From: Escallonia rubra
Taxonomy: Eukaryota; Streptophyta; Magnoliopsida; Escalloniales; Escalloniaceae
NCBI GenBank assembly: GCA_033065855.1
Contig: JAVXUO010002263.1
Location: forward strand, 62,001-126,000
Reading direction: 5' to 3'
Length of the DNA stretch: 64,000 bases
The first letter of the stretch is position 1. The number at the start of each line of letters is the position of its first letter. The notes under the pieces are model-generated. The model was not told the origin of the DNA. It saw only the letters and a program-made list of their open reading frames with translations, and did not search any database. This document shows, piece after piece, positions 1 to 16,793 of this stretch. The translations under genes and the position numbers were made by a program.

Positions 1-72
1 CAAAAGGTCCATCTGCCTTCCACACCAACTGGCAAATGGTATACAGGTGCTGCATCAACTGTGGGATCTTAG
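1..72 (+). CDS. Possible 3'-terminal coding fragment, cut by window edge
   Basis: Frame 1 is open from the first base to a TAG at 70-72 and would give a 23-residue tail ending in GKWYTGAASTVGS. The downstream 400 bp is AT-rich with AATAATAAA near 412, as expected of a 3' UTR. I do not recognise the peptide. The open stretch is too short to be significant by itself, so this is only a candidate for the last exon of a gene lying to the left. Confidence 0.2.
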   Translation, partial: QKVHLPSTPTGKWYTGAASTVGS

Positions 73-654
73 CAAATTAGTGAAGCTGCATCACTCGTGG
101 AGCAATCGAGGATGTAAGTTGACTTATTTTCCCCGTGACTTGACAGCATTGTTTGGGAGAAACAATGCATTTTTGTTGTTTTTGTTTTTGTTTAGGTAGA
201 TGAAATTGCCGATTATGGCTCCCCTGCAACCAATATGAAGGCTGTCCACTAGTTTGCTGCGACATGGAGCAGCTGTTGTAGTGCGTTAATATCATATATA
301 TATATACCTGGGTTTTCAACTTTGTAAAATTGAGGCCTTGTGAAATTATAGTGATTACTGTCAATTTCATTTCCAAATTTTCTTTAGGTTGTATATTAGC
401 TGTCAAGAAAATTAATAATAAAAAGCGAGTTGTGTTGTATATCGACATTGTTTAAGCAGTTCTCTTGGAAGTCTCGAACCAATATGAGTTCGTAAGAATG
501 TGTTTTATGCTACGCATAATGTTTTAAGCATAAGCATGCGAAGTTGTGAATATTGTCGCGAACTTGTCGTTACATTCATCAAATGCACTGCTTCGTGAAT
601 TGACTGATGAAACTCCTTGTATAGCTAATTTATGCTTGTGATAAGAATGTTTGA
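73..654. other. AT-rich intergenic or 3' UTR sequence
   Basis: There is no convincing reading frame. A short (TA)n run lies near 293-306 and AATAA-type polyadenylation-like strings near 412-420. The minus-strand frame at 77-448 has no recognisable domain and looks like chance. Confidence 0.4.
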
Positions 655-1139
655 TGTTTACATTAAACTACATACGGCGCCTACTAACTATTTTATCTAT
701 CTATCCCTTGTGGTTTGTCATTGTGTTATATAAATCTCACATCCGTTAGGAACCGTTAAGAAAAGTTAGGGCAACTCTTTGTTTTTATGATAATCTCAAA
801 ATATCCTTAGATCTTCCTCTTCTTCTTTAGTAGCTAATGCTTTATAGCTGCTACCGATGCCCTATCACTGCCGCCAAAGGCTTGCTTCTGCTAATTACTC
901 ACATGCATACACACTCACAACAACTGCCTATCCAAGCACCATCATCGCACACCAAACCCTCAGTGCCCATCACGCACACACATATGCCCACTGGGGATGC
1001 GGACACTTCGTCCATCAAAATCTCTCTCTCTCTCACACACACACAGTCTGTACGCACACACACATGCATTGCCTATCACCACTGTCAGATGCCCCTTACC
1101 CGTGGTCACACCCACACACACCGGTGACACACACTGGTG

Positions 1140-1170
<31 letters not shown>

Positions 1171-1660
1171 GCCTATCACCACCGTCACATGCTCCTTACC
1201 CTTACCCACACACAGGCGACCACCACTAGCGACACATAGACACACGCATTGCCCATAACCACTGTGGTATGCCCTTTACGCACACATGCGCACAACAATT
1301 GTCTCACCCACTAAAACTAACCCACCCACGGTTTATACCATCCACTGCCGCCCTCTAGCTCCCACCACCTCCGGTTAGGGTTGCTATCACGGTTGCTTCA
1401 ACCCTTTGCTGCCTGTAAAGCAACCCCCCCTCCCCTCCCCCAAACACACAAGAAACAACTATCTCATGGAAATCACGACCTACAGGAAGACGGGCGAGAT
1501 CTGGAGCTACCTGATTGGTGTTGATTGGATCCTTTCCTTACTTCTGTTAATTCTGTAGACTAAAAAGCAAAGAAAGTGTAGTTTAGTGTAATAAAAAATA
1601 GTTAGTAGGCCCCTTGTGTAGCTTCGTGTAATCTTAGGAGTGCCGTGTGTAATTTATCCT
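655..1660. mobile_element. CA-rich element with inverted ends (Mutator-like candidate)
   Basis: The sequence at 677-695 (GGCGCCTACTAACTATTTT) recurs inverted at about 1592-1613. The related half-element at 7979-8100 shares the same core plus the outer stretch ATTACACACGRCAYTCCT. The interior (837-1340) is low-complexity CA/CCAC sequence, including a (CA)n run at about 1139-1168; reading frames there are repeat artefacts. The right end reads TAATTTATCC, which resembles Mutator-like ends, but I found no clear target duplication and the left end is truncated or diverged. Class assignment is therefore tentative. Confidence 0.4.
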
Positions 1661-2496
1661 TAGATAACATGAAATTGTGTAAAGGAGTGCGAGTGTCGAT
1701 AGCTAAATGGATCTGGCCTACTCATTGGTAACTGGTGTTAATTTTTCCAAACCAATCCCATTAACCAAATTGCACTTTCAACAACCGATGCAGAATTGGC
1801 CAACTCGGTCTCCCCTCCCCTATTTGCTCTTATTTTCTCTTGAAATTCTCGCTTTGCTTTCTCGATCTCGTGACTCTCACCAACATGAGTCAAGCCTGAA
1901 ATGAGTCCAGCTAAAGAGCCCTTTGGATAGTGGATTAACTCTCCAACCTCAGATGATGAATCAAGAGAGTAAAAACTTTGGCTAATATCCGGGTGAAGAA
2001 AAATCTTGCTCCTATCACCTATAAAATGACAATTAATAATCGCTAATTTTTTCTAGTAACTTTTATTTAGTGATGTAAAAAAGAATGCTCTTCAGAATTG
2101 TTGTTGCAAGTGTTAGCAGAAAAGTCACTAGAAACATTCAGCAACTATAAATTGTCACTATATACGGGATTGAAGGACTACCCGAATAATAGCAAAAATT
2201 GATTCCAAAAAAAAAAAAAAACTAACCTCGTATAGTCATTAAAAATGAGATTCATTTACCACTTTGTCAACATAACAGAGTTAAGTCGGTTGAATTTTGT
2301 GTCATTCATATTTAGGTAAATCAATCATGTAAAATTTTAAGCAAATGCCAATTTTCATTTTTCAGACAAGTCATTTGGCTAATTAATTCAACCCCTCGAA
2401 GTGGCACCATCAAAGCCACCCTCTCCTCCCCTACAAATAAACCCTCCGCCACCGCCACCGCCACATCACTCCTATTTTCTCGGAAACTTCTCTCTC
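1661..2496 (+). other. Upstream region and 5' UTR of the NDUFS7 gene
   Basis: This AT-rich region has no credible gene. The last 100 bp (2400-2496) changes to a C-rich, CCACCG-repeat stretch leading into the NDUFS7 start codon, consistent with a 5' leader. The upstream GTG at 2401 is in frame with the CDS, but the repetitive proline-rich extension looks like translated leader rather than protein. Confidence 0.4.
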
Positions 2497-7135
<4,639 letters not shown>

Positions 7136-7860
7136 AGGCTTTCTACATGCTTCTGGGCAGCTTTGGCTGCTTGTTATGGAAGAATAAGTCATAATGTAGA
7201 GGAAAGATATCTTTGAACCTCTACGTGATCAAGAGCACTGCTTTCAAATACCCCCCTTCAGGGAATCTTTGTATACTTTTGTATCTTTGTTGTCAGGTAG
7301 TGCAAGTTGAATATGTTTTCCTGCAAAATTATGTTTCTTAATAAGAAACGCATTGATGTGTGTAAGATAATCCTAGTTTTGGGATCTTCATGGGTGGCTT
7401 TTGCTGGCTGAGAATGATTGAATTCGTTGTCACTTGGTAAACTAAATTTTTCGCTAGTCGTCAAGGCTTGAAAAAGTTCGACATAAGAATGATTCCACCT
7501 GTGCCTTGCTACCTTGAAACTTCTTCTCGCCTTTCTGACACTGTCCCCGTATTCGACCGGTTTGGTTTGATTTCGGTTTTGGAATTTGATTCAACCGACG
7601 AATTCCTGAACTTTTCAAATGGCTCATTGCTTGGATATTTGAGAAAGTGCCCGTGTCACACTCCAATCCAAATCACGATGTGCTTGTGTTCGACCTCTAT
7701 TTTGCCACACTGGTGAATTTTGTTGCATAGAAATGAAATCATTCTTTGGGGTGTCAAGTTCAATCTTGGTATAGATAGAAGTCACAAAACATATCCAAAT
7801 CCAATTGACATCTAACCCTTTGCATCCAACAATCGATGGATGTTTGCCGTTTTTCAAAAG
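7136..7860 (+). other. 3' UTR and downstream flank of NDUFS7
   Basis: This is AT-rich sequence after the NDUFS7 stop, with AATAAG and AATAAGAAA-type strings at about 7184 and 7340 that could serve as polyadenylation signals. Short frames at 7468-7716 and on the minus strand show no domain. Confidence 0.4.
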
Positions 7861-7900
7861 TTTTTTTTTGGTAGAATAAGAGAATTGCATTGATAACGCG
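7861..7900 (-). mobile_element. 3' end of a LINE-like retroposon (antisense)
   Basis: Read on the minus strand the stretch ends ...CAATGCAATTCTCTTATTC followed by TACC and an A-tail (the T-run at about 7861). The same terminal signature occurs at 39084-39120, which suggests a shared LINE 3' end. Only a stub is recognisable here. Confidence 0.35.
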
Positions 7901-7935
7901 AGGTTACACAGTTGCTCAGAGCTTACAGATATTAT

Positions 7936-8860
7936 AGGTCACGACATTTTCGTGACCTACGGCACGGGAATGTCGAAAATTACACACGACATTCCTGAGA
8001 TTTATCGAATATTACATAGGGGCCTACTAACTATTTTTATTACATTAAGTTACACATTTTTATTTTCAGTTAACAAAATTAACGGAATCATTGAAAAGAC
8101 AGTAATATCCCTAGTAAACAAATAACTTTACCCAATATGTCATACCCTTCTCCAAACACCACCCCAACCCTCAAACACCACTACCCATTACACAAGCACG
8201 CACATGCGTGCGCGTGGACACACACATTTGTCACACAGACCAACGACCACCTGCACATCGATGATCTCTCTCTCTCTCTCTCTCCCTTTCTCTCTCACAC
8301 ACCCATACCCCCCCCCCCCCGAGTGAACCATCGCGGCGCCACTGTTATCCCCCTTTCCCCATTGCCCTACCACCACCTCCAAAAGCAAAACCACCACCGC
8401 TGAATCTACACCCCAACCACCACTATGCCGTAACCGCCACCAAAAACGAACTGACTACCGCCAGTTTTACACCCCCAACCACCACTGTCGATTTACACCA
8501 CAACCACCAACCCATTCACAAAGACAATCACAAACCGCAAACCACAAACCACAAACCATACTAAATTTGTAATCTCTCCCACAAATCACAAAATCACAAA
8601 TCCCACACCAAATTGCCGACAGGGCGTTGAAATTCGTGGTGCAAGGTTACGCTTGCAATTGAGATGAGATTGATTTTTATATGGGTTTTTAATTGAGATG
8701 ATTTTAATATGAGATTGATGAGATTTTGATATCGGTTTGTAGATCAAGGATTGGTGGTAGTGTGGCAGAGGTGGATAACAATGTGGCGGGGGTTTGTTGC
8801 GACGGTGGTGGCTAGACATTAGGGTCGGTGGTTGGTTGTCGTGGTGTTACGGGGTGAAAG
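7936..8860. mobile_element. Half of an inverted-end element related to the one at 655-1660
   Basis: The arm at about 7979-8100 contains GGGGCCTACTAACTATTTTT and a downstream TTAACAAAATTAACGGAA stretch, matching the inverted arms at 677-695 and 1592-1613. The interior (8130-8560) is CA-, CT- and CCACC-rich, including a (CT)n run near 8265 and a C-run near 8311. A perfect 9-bp-stem hairpin (AGGTCACGA / TCGTGACCT) lies at about 7936-7960. The opposite arm is missing; the gypsy LTR begins where it would be expected. Confidence 0.4.
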
Positions 8861-8877
8861 AAGTGATATAGCAAGGA

Positions 8878-9457
8878 TGTGTCATGGATTCATCATAGAC
8901 GCCCACTGAAATTCAGGATCAAAAGGAAGACAACAACCCCAATCATGGAAGGAAGCAACTCAAATGGAAAACAAGCTGAGCAAGTGGACTGCACACAAGG
9001 AAATCTACAAGAGTGTCGCGCGTGATTAGCTGTAGTAGAGTAAATGCACGGGCGCGTGAGGAGCGTGACAACACTAATTACAGAGAAGATCTTACTGAGC
9101 TGGAAGCATTAGTGCCAGATATTAATCAGGGAAATCTTGGTTTAGTCCATTAATGGCCATTAGTTAATGCCATGACAATAATGTAATTAGGACTTCGTTT
9201 TCCAGAACTTCTTTTATGTTATTTTCTATTTTTCAATTCTATGAGGGGAGTTTGTTAGCATCTTTCGGTTGTAACCTCCTGATAAAGGAGACATCCATGA
9301 CTTGAGAAAGGAATGAAAAATCTATTCTCTCAATATTCTCATCTTCTCTCTCTGAATTTCTCTCTCTCTGTCTGCAATTTCTGAACTTCTCTTCTTCTAC
9401 TCAATTTCCTTGCTGAATTGCGTGAAGTCCATGAGTAAGATCAGCTGAGATCTTACA
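8878..9457 (+). repeat. 5' LTR of a gypsy retrotransposon
   Basis: The segment begins TGTGTCATGG (TG start at 8878 or 8880) and ends CTTACA at 9457. It is followed four bases later by a primer-binding-site-like sequence. Its 3' part is CT-rich, like an R/U5 leader, and the gag frame begins 82 bp downstream. The matching 3' LTR is not in the window, so the borders rest on the TG...CA ends and the PBS only. Confidence 0.6.
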
Positions 9458-9460
9458 AAT

Positions 9461-9475
9461 TGGTATTTAGAGCAG
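9461..9475 (+). promoter_or_regulatory. Primer binding site (initiator tRNA-Met type, degenerate)
   Basis: TGGTATTTAGAGCAG resembles TGGTATCAGAGC, the standard complement of the 3' end of plant initiator tRNA-Met, with two or three changes. It lies just inside the LTR end, as required for minus-strand priming. Confidence 0.6.
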
Positions 9476-9539
9476 TGTTCAAATTCCTTAAACCACCATC
9501 AATTCCATCCCATTATACATCAGCTGAAGAACAACTCAA

Positions 9540-12500
9540 ATGGGGTACAATACCAGGCAGGGTAAGCAGCAACAACTTGATGAGCATGTAAGCCTCATGG
9601 AGGCACAATTTGCAAATCACTTTGGAGCTATAGACGACCAGTTAATGGGACTAAAAGAAACAGTTTCAGAAATCTCAGACTTAAGAACATCAGTAGACCA
9701 GTTGAAGGATGAGCTACCTGTGGTGAGACAAAGCCTGAATGAATTACAACAGATGATGCATCAGCTGATTCAATTCAAGGAAGGAAAAGGCTCGGGCTCA
9801 GCGTCTAGGCATTCCAAAACAAATAAGGGGTATGAACATCCACACCAATAATATCACTACACTACCACAGGTAACCCTAACCCAAAATTGCCTAAATTAG
9901 AGTTCCCTAGGTTCTGTGGGGAGGACTCTTATGGGTGGGTACGCAAGGCAGAGAAGTATTTTGACTTTAATCCTGTTGATGAGCAATACAAAGTGAGTTT
10001 TGCCTCTGTTCATTTTGATGGTCAAGCAGAGTTTTGGTATGGAACATACATTAAAGCCAGAGGGAAGGTGTCATGGCCTAATTTTGCCAGGGACCTACAT
10101 GCTAGATTTTCTAGCTTGTTTAGGGAAAGTGTCATTGGGGAATTCCACAAATTAAGGCAAACAACCACAGTAGAGCAGTACTACAATGATTTTGAAACCC
10201 TCAGGTCTATCCTAGTCAGTGAGGGGAGCAAGTTTGAAGAGGACTATTTCATTCAGAGTTTCATCAGTGGATTGAAGGATGAAATTAGGTTGGAGGTAGA
10301 GAAATTTGATGTGGAGGATTTCTCTCGAGCTATTTTTCTGGCAAGAAAACAGGAAGCCAGCTTGAATAATGCATGGCACCACCCCAGGACTATAGCTAGA
10401 ACACAGTCCACCCCTATAAATACTAGCCCAGCTAAACTTCCACCCAACAGTCCCAGCTGGAAAAGTAAGCCTATACAAACGAACCCACCTGCTCCACCCC
10501 AAAAAGCCTTACTACCTACACCAAACCAAGCACCCACCCAGAAATTCACGAGAGGGTTTTTTGATGAGAGAAGAAAAAGGGGGTTGTGTTACTGGTGTGA
10601 TGAAGTGTTCACACCAGCTCATTCTTGTAAGCATAGACAGGTGCTCATGCTAGTAGTTGATGAGGAGGGAGGGGAAGACACACCACCTGTCTATTAATGA
10701 GGAGCTACCTACACAAGAAGAACCTGTTGAAGAGAAAATGGAGGACATGGTTGAGATTACAGTGAATGCCATCACTGGTACCCCCTCGCACAACATATTC
10801 AAATTATGGGGCAGGCATAGCAGTAAAATCTTATCTATACTGATTGACACAGGGTCAACCCATAATTTCATTAACCCCAACACAGTTGACAAATTAGGAT
10901 GTGTAGCAGTGGCTACTACTCCAATGACCGTCATGGTGGCTAATGGTAACAGAGTCACTAGTGACTCCATGTGCCAGGATTTCTCTTGGACCTTGCAGGA
11001 TTAAACCTTTAACTCTAACATGATGATTTTGCCTTTGGGAGGTTGCGACTGTGTGCTGGGTCTGCAGTGGCTCAAAACACTAGGTCAAGTTCAATTTGAC
11101 TTTAAGGCAATGACAATGACCATTTCAAGGGAAAGGAAGACTATCACCTTCCAAGGAGGGAATGAGAAGACTGAAGTGCAATTGTTATCAGCTGAAGGAA
11201 TGTTCAAGTATCTGGCACACAATGCAGGGGCTCTTTGTGGACATATATATACTCTAACCACCCTACCATCAGATATTAACCAAGACCCACAACTCACAGC
11301 ACTACTTCATACCTTTGATGATGTTTTTGATGAACCAAAAGGATTACCCCCAGTGAGACCACAAGACCACCATATTCCCTTAATTCCAAATTCTCAACCT
11401 GTAAGTATTAGACCTTACAGAATGCCATATAACCAGAAAAGTGAAGTAGAGAAGATAATCCATGAAATGCTTGACTCAGGCATTATCCAGCCTAGTTCAT
11501 CCCCATTCAGTTCCCCAGTACTATTAGTCAAGAAAAAGGATGGTTCTTGGAGGATGTGTATTGATTACAGGGGGCTTAATAAACACACAATTAAAAACAA
11601 ATACCCCATTCCAGTTATGGATGACCTCCTGGATGAACTCCATGGAGCAAGGGTATTTTCTAAGCTTGACCTCAGGAGTGGTTACCACCAGGTGAGAGTA
11701 AACCCTGCTGATATCCACAAAACTGCATTTACAACCCACTTTGGGCATTTTGAATTCAAAGTGATGCCTTTTGGGTTGACACATGCACCAGCTACCTTCC
11801 AGTCCATTATGAATGATGTTTTTAAACCTTATCTCAGAAGCTTTGTATTAGTGTTCTTTGATGACATTTTGGTGTATAGCAAGAGCTTTGAGGAGCACTT
11901 ATAACACCTCAGTACAGTGCTACAGACTTTAAGGCAGCACCAGTTTTTTGTGAAGCAATCTAAATGTACTTTTGCTGCTGGAAAAGTGGAGTATTTAGGC
12001 CACTTGATTTCTGGGGAAGGCGTGTCTACAGACCCCAACAAGATAGAAGCCATGGTCAACTGGCCTTTGCCTAAGACTCTTAAACAATTGAGAGGCTTCT
12101 TGGGCCTAACTGGTTATTACAGGAAATTCATCCAGAACTATGGGATAATTAGCAAGCCCTTGACCAAACTCTTACAGAAGAATAATTTCAATTGGGGACC
12201 TGAAGCTTTGACAGCTTTTGATAACCTTAAGGCAACTATGGTTAGTGCTTCAGTCCTAGCATTGCCAGACTTTTCACTACCTTTTACAGTGGAGGTTGAT
12301 GTAAGTGACCAAGGAATGTGGGCAATACTGATGCAGGCAGGGAGACCACTGGCTTTCTTTAGCAAGGCTTTTGGACCAAGGGCCTTATCACTCTCTACCT
12401 ATGAAAATGAACTAATGGCAGTAGTACAAGCAATCATGCACTGGCATACTTATCTTAGTATCCAACCCTTTTCAATTATGACTGACCATTGCAGTTTAAA

Positions 12501-13297
12501 GTACTTATTGGGATAGAGAGTTACTTCTTTGCTCTAGAAGAAATGCCTTTCTAAGTTATTGGGGTTCACTTTTACCATACATTATAAATCAGGGGCTGAA
12601 AATGGAGCAGTTGATGCTTTGTCAAGGCTGCCATGCCCTAGTGAAGACAATGAGGAGTGTAAGGCTATTTCATATATCACTCCAGTTTGGGTGACTAAAG
12701 TCAAGGAGAGTTATCTGGGGGATCCATTCATAACAGAGCAAATACAGTTGCTTACCTTGGATCCTTATGCAACTTCTGAATTCACTTATGAGAGTGATAT
12801 TTTAAGATACATGGGCAAGATTTGTGTAGGGCAAGGAGGATGACTGAAGGCTCAAATTTTTCAAACACTTCATTCATTTGGTATTGGGGGGCATTCAGGG
12901 ATTTCAGCTACATATAAAAGGATCTCAACCATATTCCACTGGCCCTTTTTAAGACATGACATCAAGACATGGGTGAAGCAGTGTAACATTTGCCAGCAAA
13001 ATAAGCATGAAACTGTTGCTTATCTTGGCTTACTCCAACCACTCCCAATTCCATCTCAGTTTTGGAGTAGCATTTCAATGGACTTTATTGAAGGCCTACC
13101 TAAATCTGAGCACAAAGAAGTGATTTTGGTAGTGGTAGACAAAATGAGCAAGTTCTCACACTTCATACCTTTGAGCCATCCTTACACAGCACAAGAAGTT
13201 GCCCAGGTATACTTTGATCACATTTTCAAGTTGCATGGAACCCCTGACAACATCATTAGTGACAGGGGGAGTGTTTTTATCAGTCAATTTTGGCAAA
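9540..13297 (+). pseudogene. Gypsy gag-pol polyprotein, decayed and 3'-truncated
   Basis: Domains are in gypsy order. Gag spans 9540-10697, with a coiled-coil-like N-terminus, the retrotransposon-gag core and a CX2C...H..C knuckle (CYWCDE, then HSCKH). The protease has DTGSTHNF at about 10850. RT (about 11340-11900) shows [34 protein letters not shown] and the catalytic FFDDILVYS. RNase H (about 12290-12516) has ENELMAVVQA and TDHCSLKYLL. Integrase has the HHCC finger (GGHSG..., CNICQQNK) and two catalytic aspartates (SMDFIEGLP, IISDRGSVF). Reading is broken by stops at 9849, 11002, 11902, 12514, 12535 and 12841 and by a frame change near 10690. The integrase stops abruptly at about 13297, before the catalytic Glu. 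No chromodomain or 3' LTR follows. The element cannot move by itself. Confidence 0.9.
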
Positions 13298-14430
13298 TAA
13301 GATCGTTATAAGCTCAGAACATAGTGGGGTAAGTGAGAAAAATAATATCGAATCATCTGCAAGCAATAGTTGATTGATTGGTTGGGACGTACTAATACTC
13401 TAATACAAATTAATCCCCCATATTCTTGAGCTCTAAGAAGTGCTTGTGAGAAAACTTCTCATAGAATGAAAAGAATGTGAGATAGTGGATCTCCCTGATG
13501 CAATCCATAAGAGGTCGAAAGAAGGTAGTGTGTGAGCCTTTAACTAATATCGAGAATGATACTATTGTAATGCATTACATGACTAACCTTAACCATTTCT
13601 GGGAAAACCCCAATTGACACAAAACGACTTCTAAAAGTTCCCATTTAATACCATCAAAAGCCTTACTCATATCCCTTTTAAGAGTTATGATTGCCAGATT
13701 GCCTTGTCTTTTGAGCAGGATTGGTTTGTTAGTTTTTGAGCAATCATCATATAATCGGTTATGTGATGACCTGTGGTAAAAGCATTCTAATAAGGGGAGA
13801 AAAGAGAGGGGAATGACCCATTTGAGACGATTTCTCAGAACCTTAGCAATGATTTAGTGGGATGATCATTTTTTTTTAGTATGAGAGTTATGAAGGTTTT
13901 ATTGACTTCAGTCCATATGTACCCTAAATTGAGAAAATAAAGAGCTGCTATCGAAAGAGATTGCCCCATAAAGTGCCAACATTCTTGATAAACAAGAGGA
14001 GGATAACCATCTGGGCCTGGGGATTTGAGGGGGCTAGTCGAAAGATTGTAGTTTTGATTTCTGTCGCGCTGGAGGGAATATCCAGATCCATTTGCTGAGC
14101 TGGAGTAAGGTGAGATGCAAGGTTGCTAACTGTTTGTAGATTCTGACTACCTTTAGGACTAGTATCAAGAACTAGAATGGAGGTAAGGTGATGGAGGAAG
14201 CACTCTTTGAGTTCTCATACTGAATTACAAGGCATCCTTTGAGAGTTGAATATATTTGAATAATTGGTTCTGGATTTCTGGATTCGAACTGAGGCATAGA
14301 AGAATTTGGTATTCTGATCCCTCAGTGCTAGCCAAGTTTCTTTGGATCGTTGTTTCCAGTATATTTCTTCATCGTCCATCAGGCTGTTCAAATGTTCTTT
14401 GAGCTTGTAATCATGAAGAACAATTTTCTG

Positions 14431-14836
14431 TTTGAAATCACTTACAGTTTTGATTTTTTATTTCCAAAAAAACTAAAACTAAAACCAGTTTAATTTTTAT
14501 TTTTTACAAAAACAAATGGGTGTTTGATTACCCAATTTTTATTTGTGTTTTTTCTTTGGTGGTGGTTGCGGTGGCGGTGGCGGGCGCCAGCGGTGGTTGG
14601 GGGGGGGGGGGGGTAAGGCGTAGATGGGCGGGCGGTGGCGGTGGTGGTCTCAAAACAAAAACCAAAACTGGAAACCTAAAACTCCAAAGTGAGAGTTTTC
14701 AAAAACAACCCTGTTTTAAAATTTGATTTTCAAAACTAAAGGAAAAAAACGAAAATTGTGTGCCAAACACGTTTTTCTTCTCCTGTTTACGAAACTGGAG
14801 AAAAAATTGAAAATGAAATGGTTTTCAAACGCTACC
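14431..14836. mobile_element. Tourist-like MITE inserted in the LINE
   Basis: The sequence is a close relative of the MITE at 24993-25436, with the same TTTGAAATCACTTACAG start and the same GGTTTTCAAACGCTACC-type end, followed by TTA. The interior is A-rich arms around a GGTGG-rich centre with a G-run at 14600-14613. The extreme left end lacks the GGTAGC hexamer, so it is slightly truncated or diverged. Confidence 0.65.
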
Positions 14837-15127
14837 TTATTTGTTGGCGAAACTTTCTTGAGTGATAGGAAGTTGAGTACGAATCTTCTATATTTGCGCA
14901 TCCAAATTAAGGAAATGTGATTTCCCCATTCTGAGAGTCTATTAACTATGGGTATTTGCAATTGTATCAAATGGAAGAGGGGGGATCCTGTGATTCGGGT
15001 ATTCCAAAGGGTTTGGATGAGATTTCTACCTTCGTTTTGATGAAGCCAAATTACTTCAAAGCGTTTAGGGTGCTTTTTTGTTTGGCATGAAGGTTGAGAA
15101 TCAAGGAGAATGAGGGCATGATCAGAT

Positions 15128-16761
15128 TAGGGATGGAAATGGGGCAGGTCGGATGCGAATTTTACAAAATTCGAACCCGCCCCGCTACTCAGTGAACTTT
15201 GCCCCGCCCCAGTCTGGGTTATGTATGTTAAATACCATAACCGATCCTATGTAGATTTAGGAATGCCGTTCCCTGCTGTAGCACGCAAAAAACCCGTAAC
15301 CAATCCGACCCGATCCGAGATGTTCTACTTGGTATAGCAAACATTTCACTCTTTTTAAACATGTATTACACCAAAACTTGCACCTGTGTCACAAAAAATA
15401 AACTATACACATCATATTAATGTCTAAAAATTCTAAAGAAGACATTAGTAAATTACAACAGAGTTCAAATAAATTACAACATAGCTCAAATAAATTACAA
15501 CATAGTTCAAATAAATAATAACATAGTTCAAATTAATGTTCAAATAGACTACACCATAATTAATAGTTCAAATAGATAACACCACATTAACGTTCAATCA
15601 CTGGGAAGTAGCAAATACGAGAGATCAAGCTCGTTCAGCTGGTCCGCATTCCAACTCCAAATACAACTGCAGTCACTGTTCACTGAAAAAATAATAGGAA
15701 TAAAATGACATTAAAATGAATGGATACAAAAAAAAAAGTAAAATTAATCTGAAATACAATTTACACAAGGAATCATACACCCGTCACACATGAGTTGTCA
15801 CCGTCTTTGTCATAATTAATTGTTGCATACTTCAAATTACACAGTGCAGGCCATTGCTTCCCTTTTTATAAATCAAAATGCAACCAATTCTGAAATTTCC
15901 TGTTATTTTCATGATTGTGTTTTCATATGGAGGCTGTGTTGCATTGTCTCGAGTGTTTTGAGAGCTTAATATGCTTTCTATTGTGTTTTCTATTGGCTTA
16001 CGTTGGTAGCCTAGGGGTCATTGGTAGAAGAAGTGTGTCTGACCTTGGTGCCACTGGTGATAACCTTAGTGGATCAACAGTGAATACTGGAGGAATGCAT
16101 GATGTTGCTTACTACAAACTGCCTCAACCTAAAGACTCTGAACGGACATTGTGGTCTCAAAACATTCTTGGAATCACCTTTACTTGATGACTTTTGTATG
16201 AGAATTTTATCGATTTTCACAAATATGAAGGCCCAATATTAGACAGAGATCATGAGTTTTGGGAGTTCAGAGTTTGGAATGCCGAATTGCTTGCTTGTAG
16301 AGAACTATTAGAATTTACCTAGGAGATTATAAGAACTCCTATCCAACTGCTATAGAAATAACCAGATTTAAGGAACCCTCGTTATCAATTTTGTCGAGCA
16401 TGGTGGAGGCTAGGTAGCGTACAACTATCTTGAAGATGAACTTATCGTGTAGATTATGTACAAAATCCTTCAAGAAGAAGATCAACAAATAATCAAAGAT
16501 GAACAAAACATGAAAGAGAGAGATTGATTACCTGAACGTAGATTTCCTCAACGGTCGTCTTCAATTCGTGGCTGTCCGGTGGTGAGTGACCGTGCGCCGA
16601 CCGTCGTGCGGTATTGCGGTGGTCCGTGGAGACTGGAGAGTGGAGAGGCAGAGAGCCAGCCGAGAGTGGAGAGGAGAGCCGTGAGAGTGAGAAGGCAGTA
16701 GGCACAGCCGCACAGAGCCACATATTAGGGATTTTAGGGTTTGCAAGAAAAAAAACAAGGA

Positions 16762-16793
<32 letters not shown>

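Noticed and set aside
837..1258. Frames rich in HTHTH and CVCVC
   Set aside because: Translated (CA)n microsatellite with no conserved domain.
10212..10970. Minus-strand frames opposite gypsy gag and protease
   Set aside because: Shadows of the coding strand without domains.
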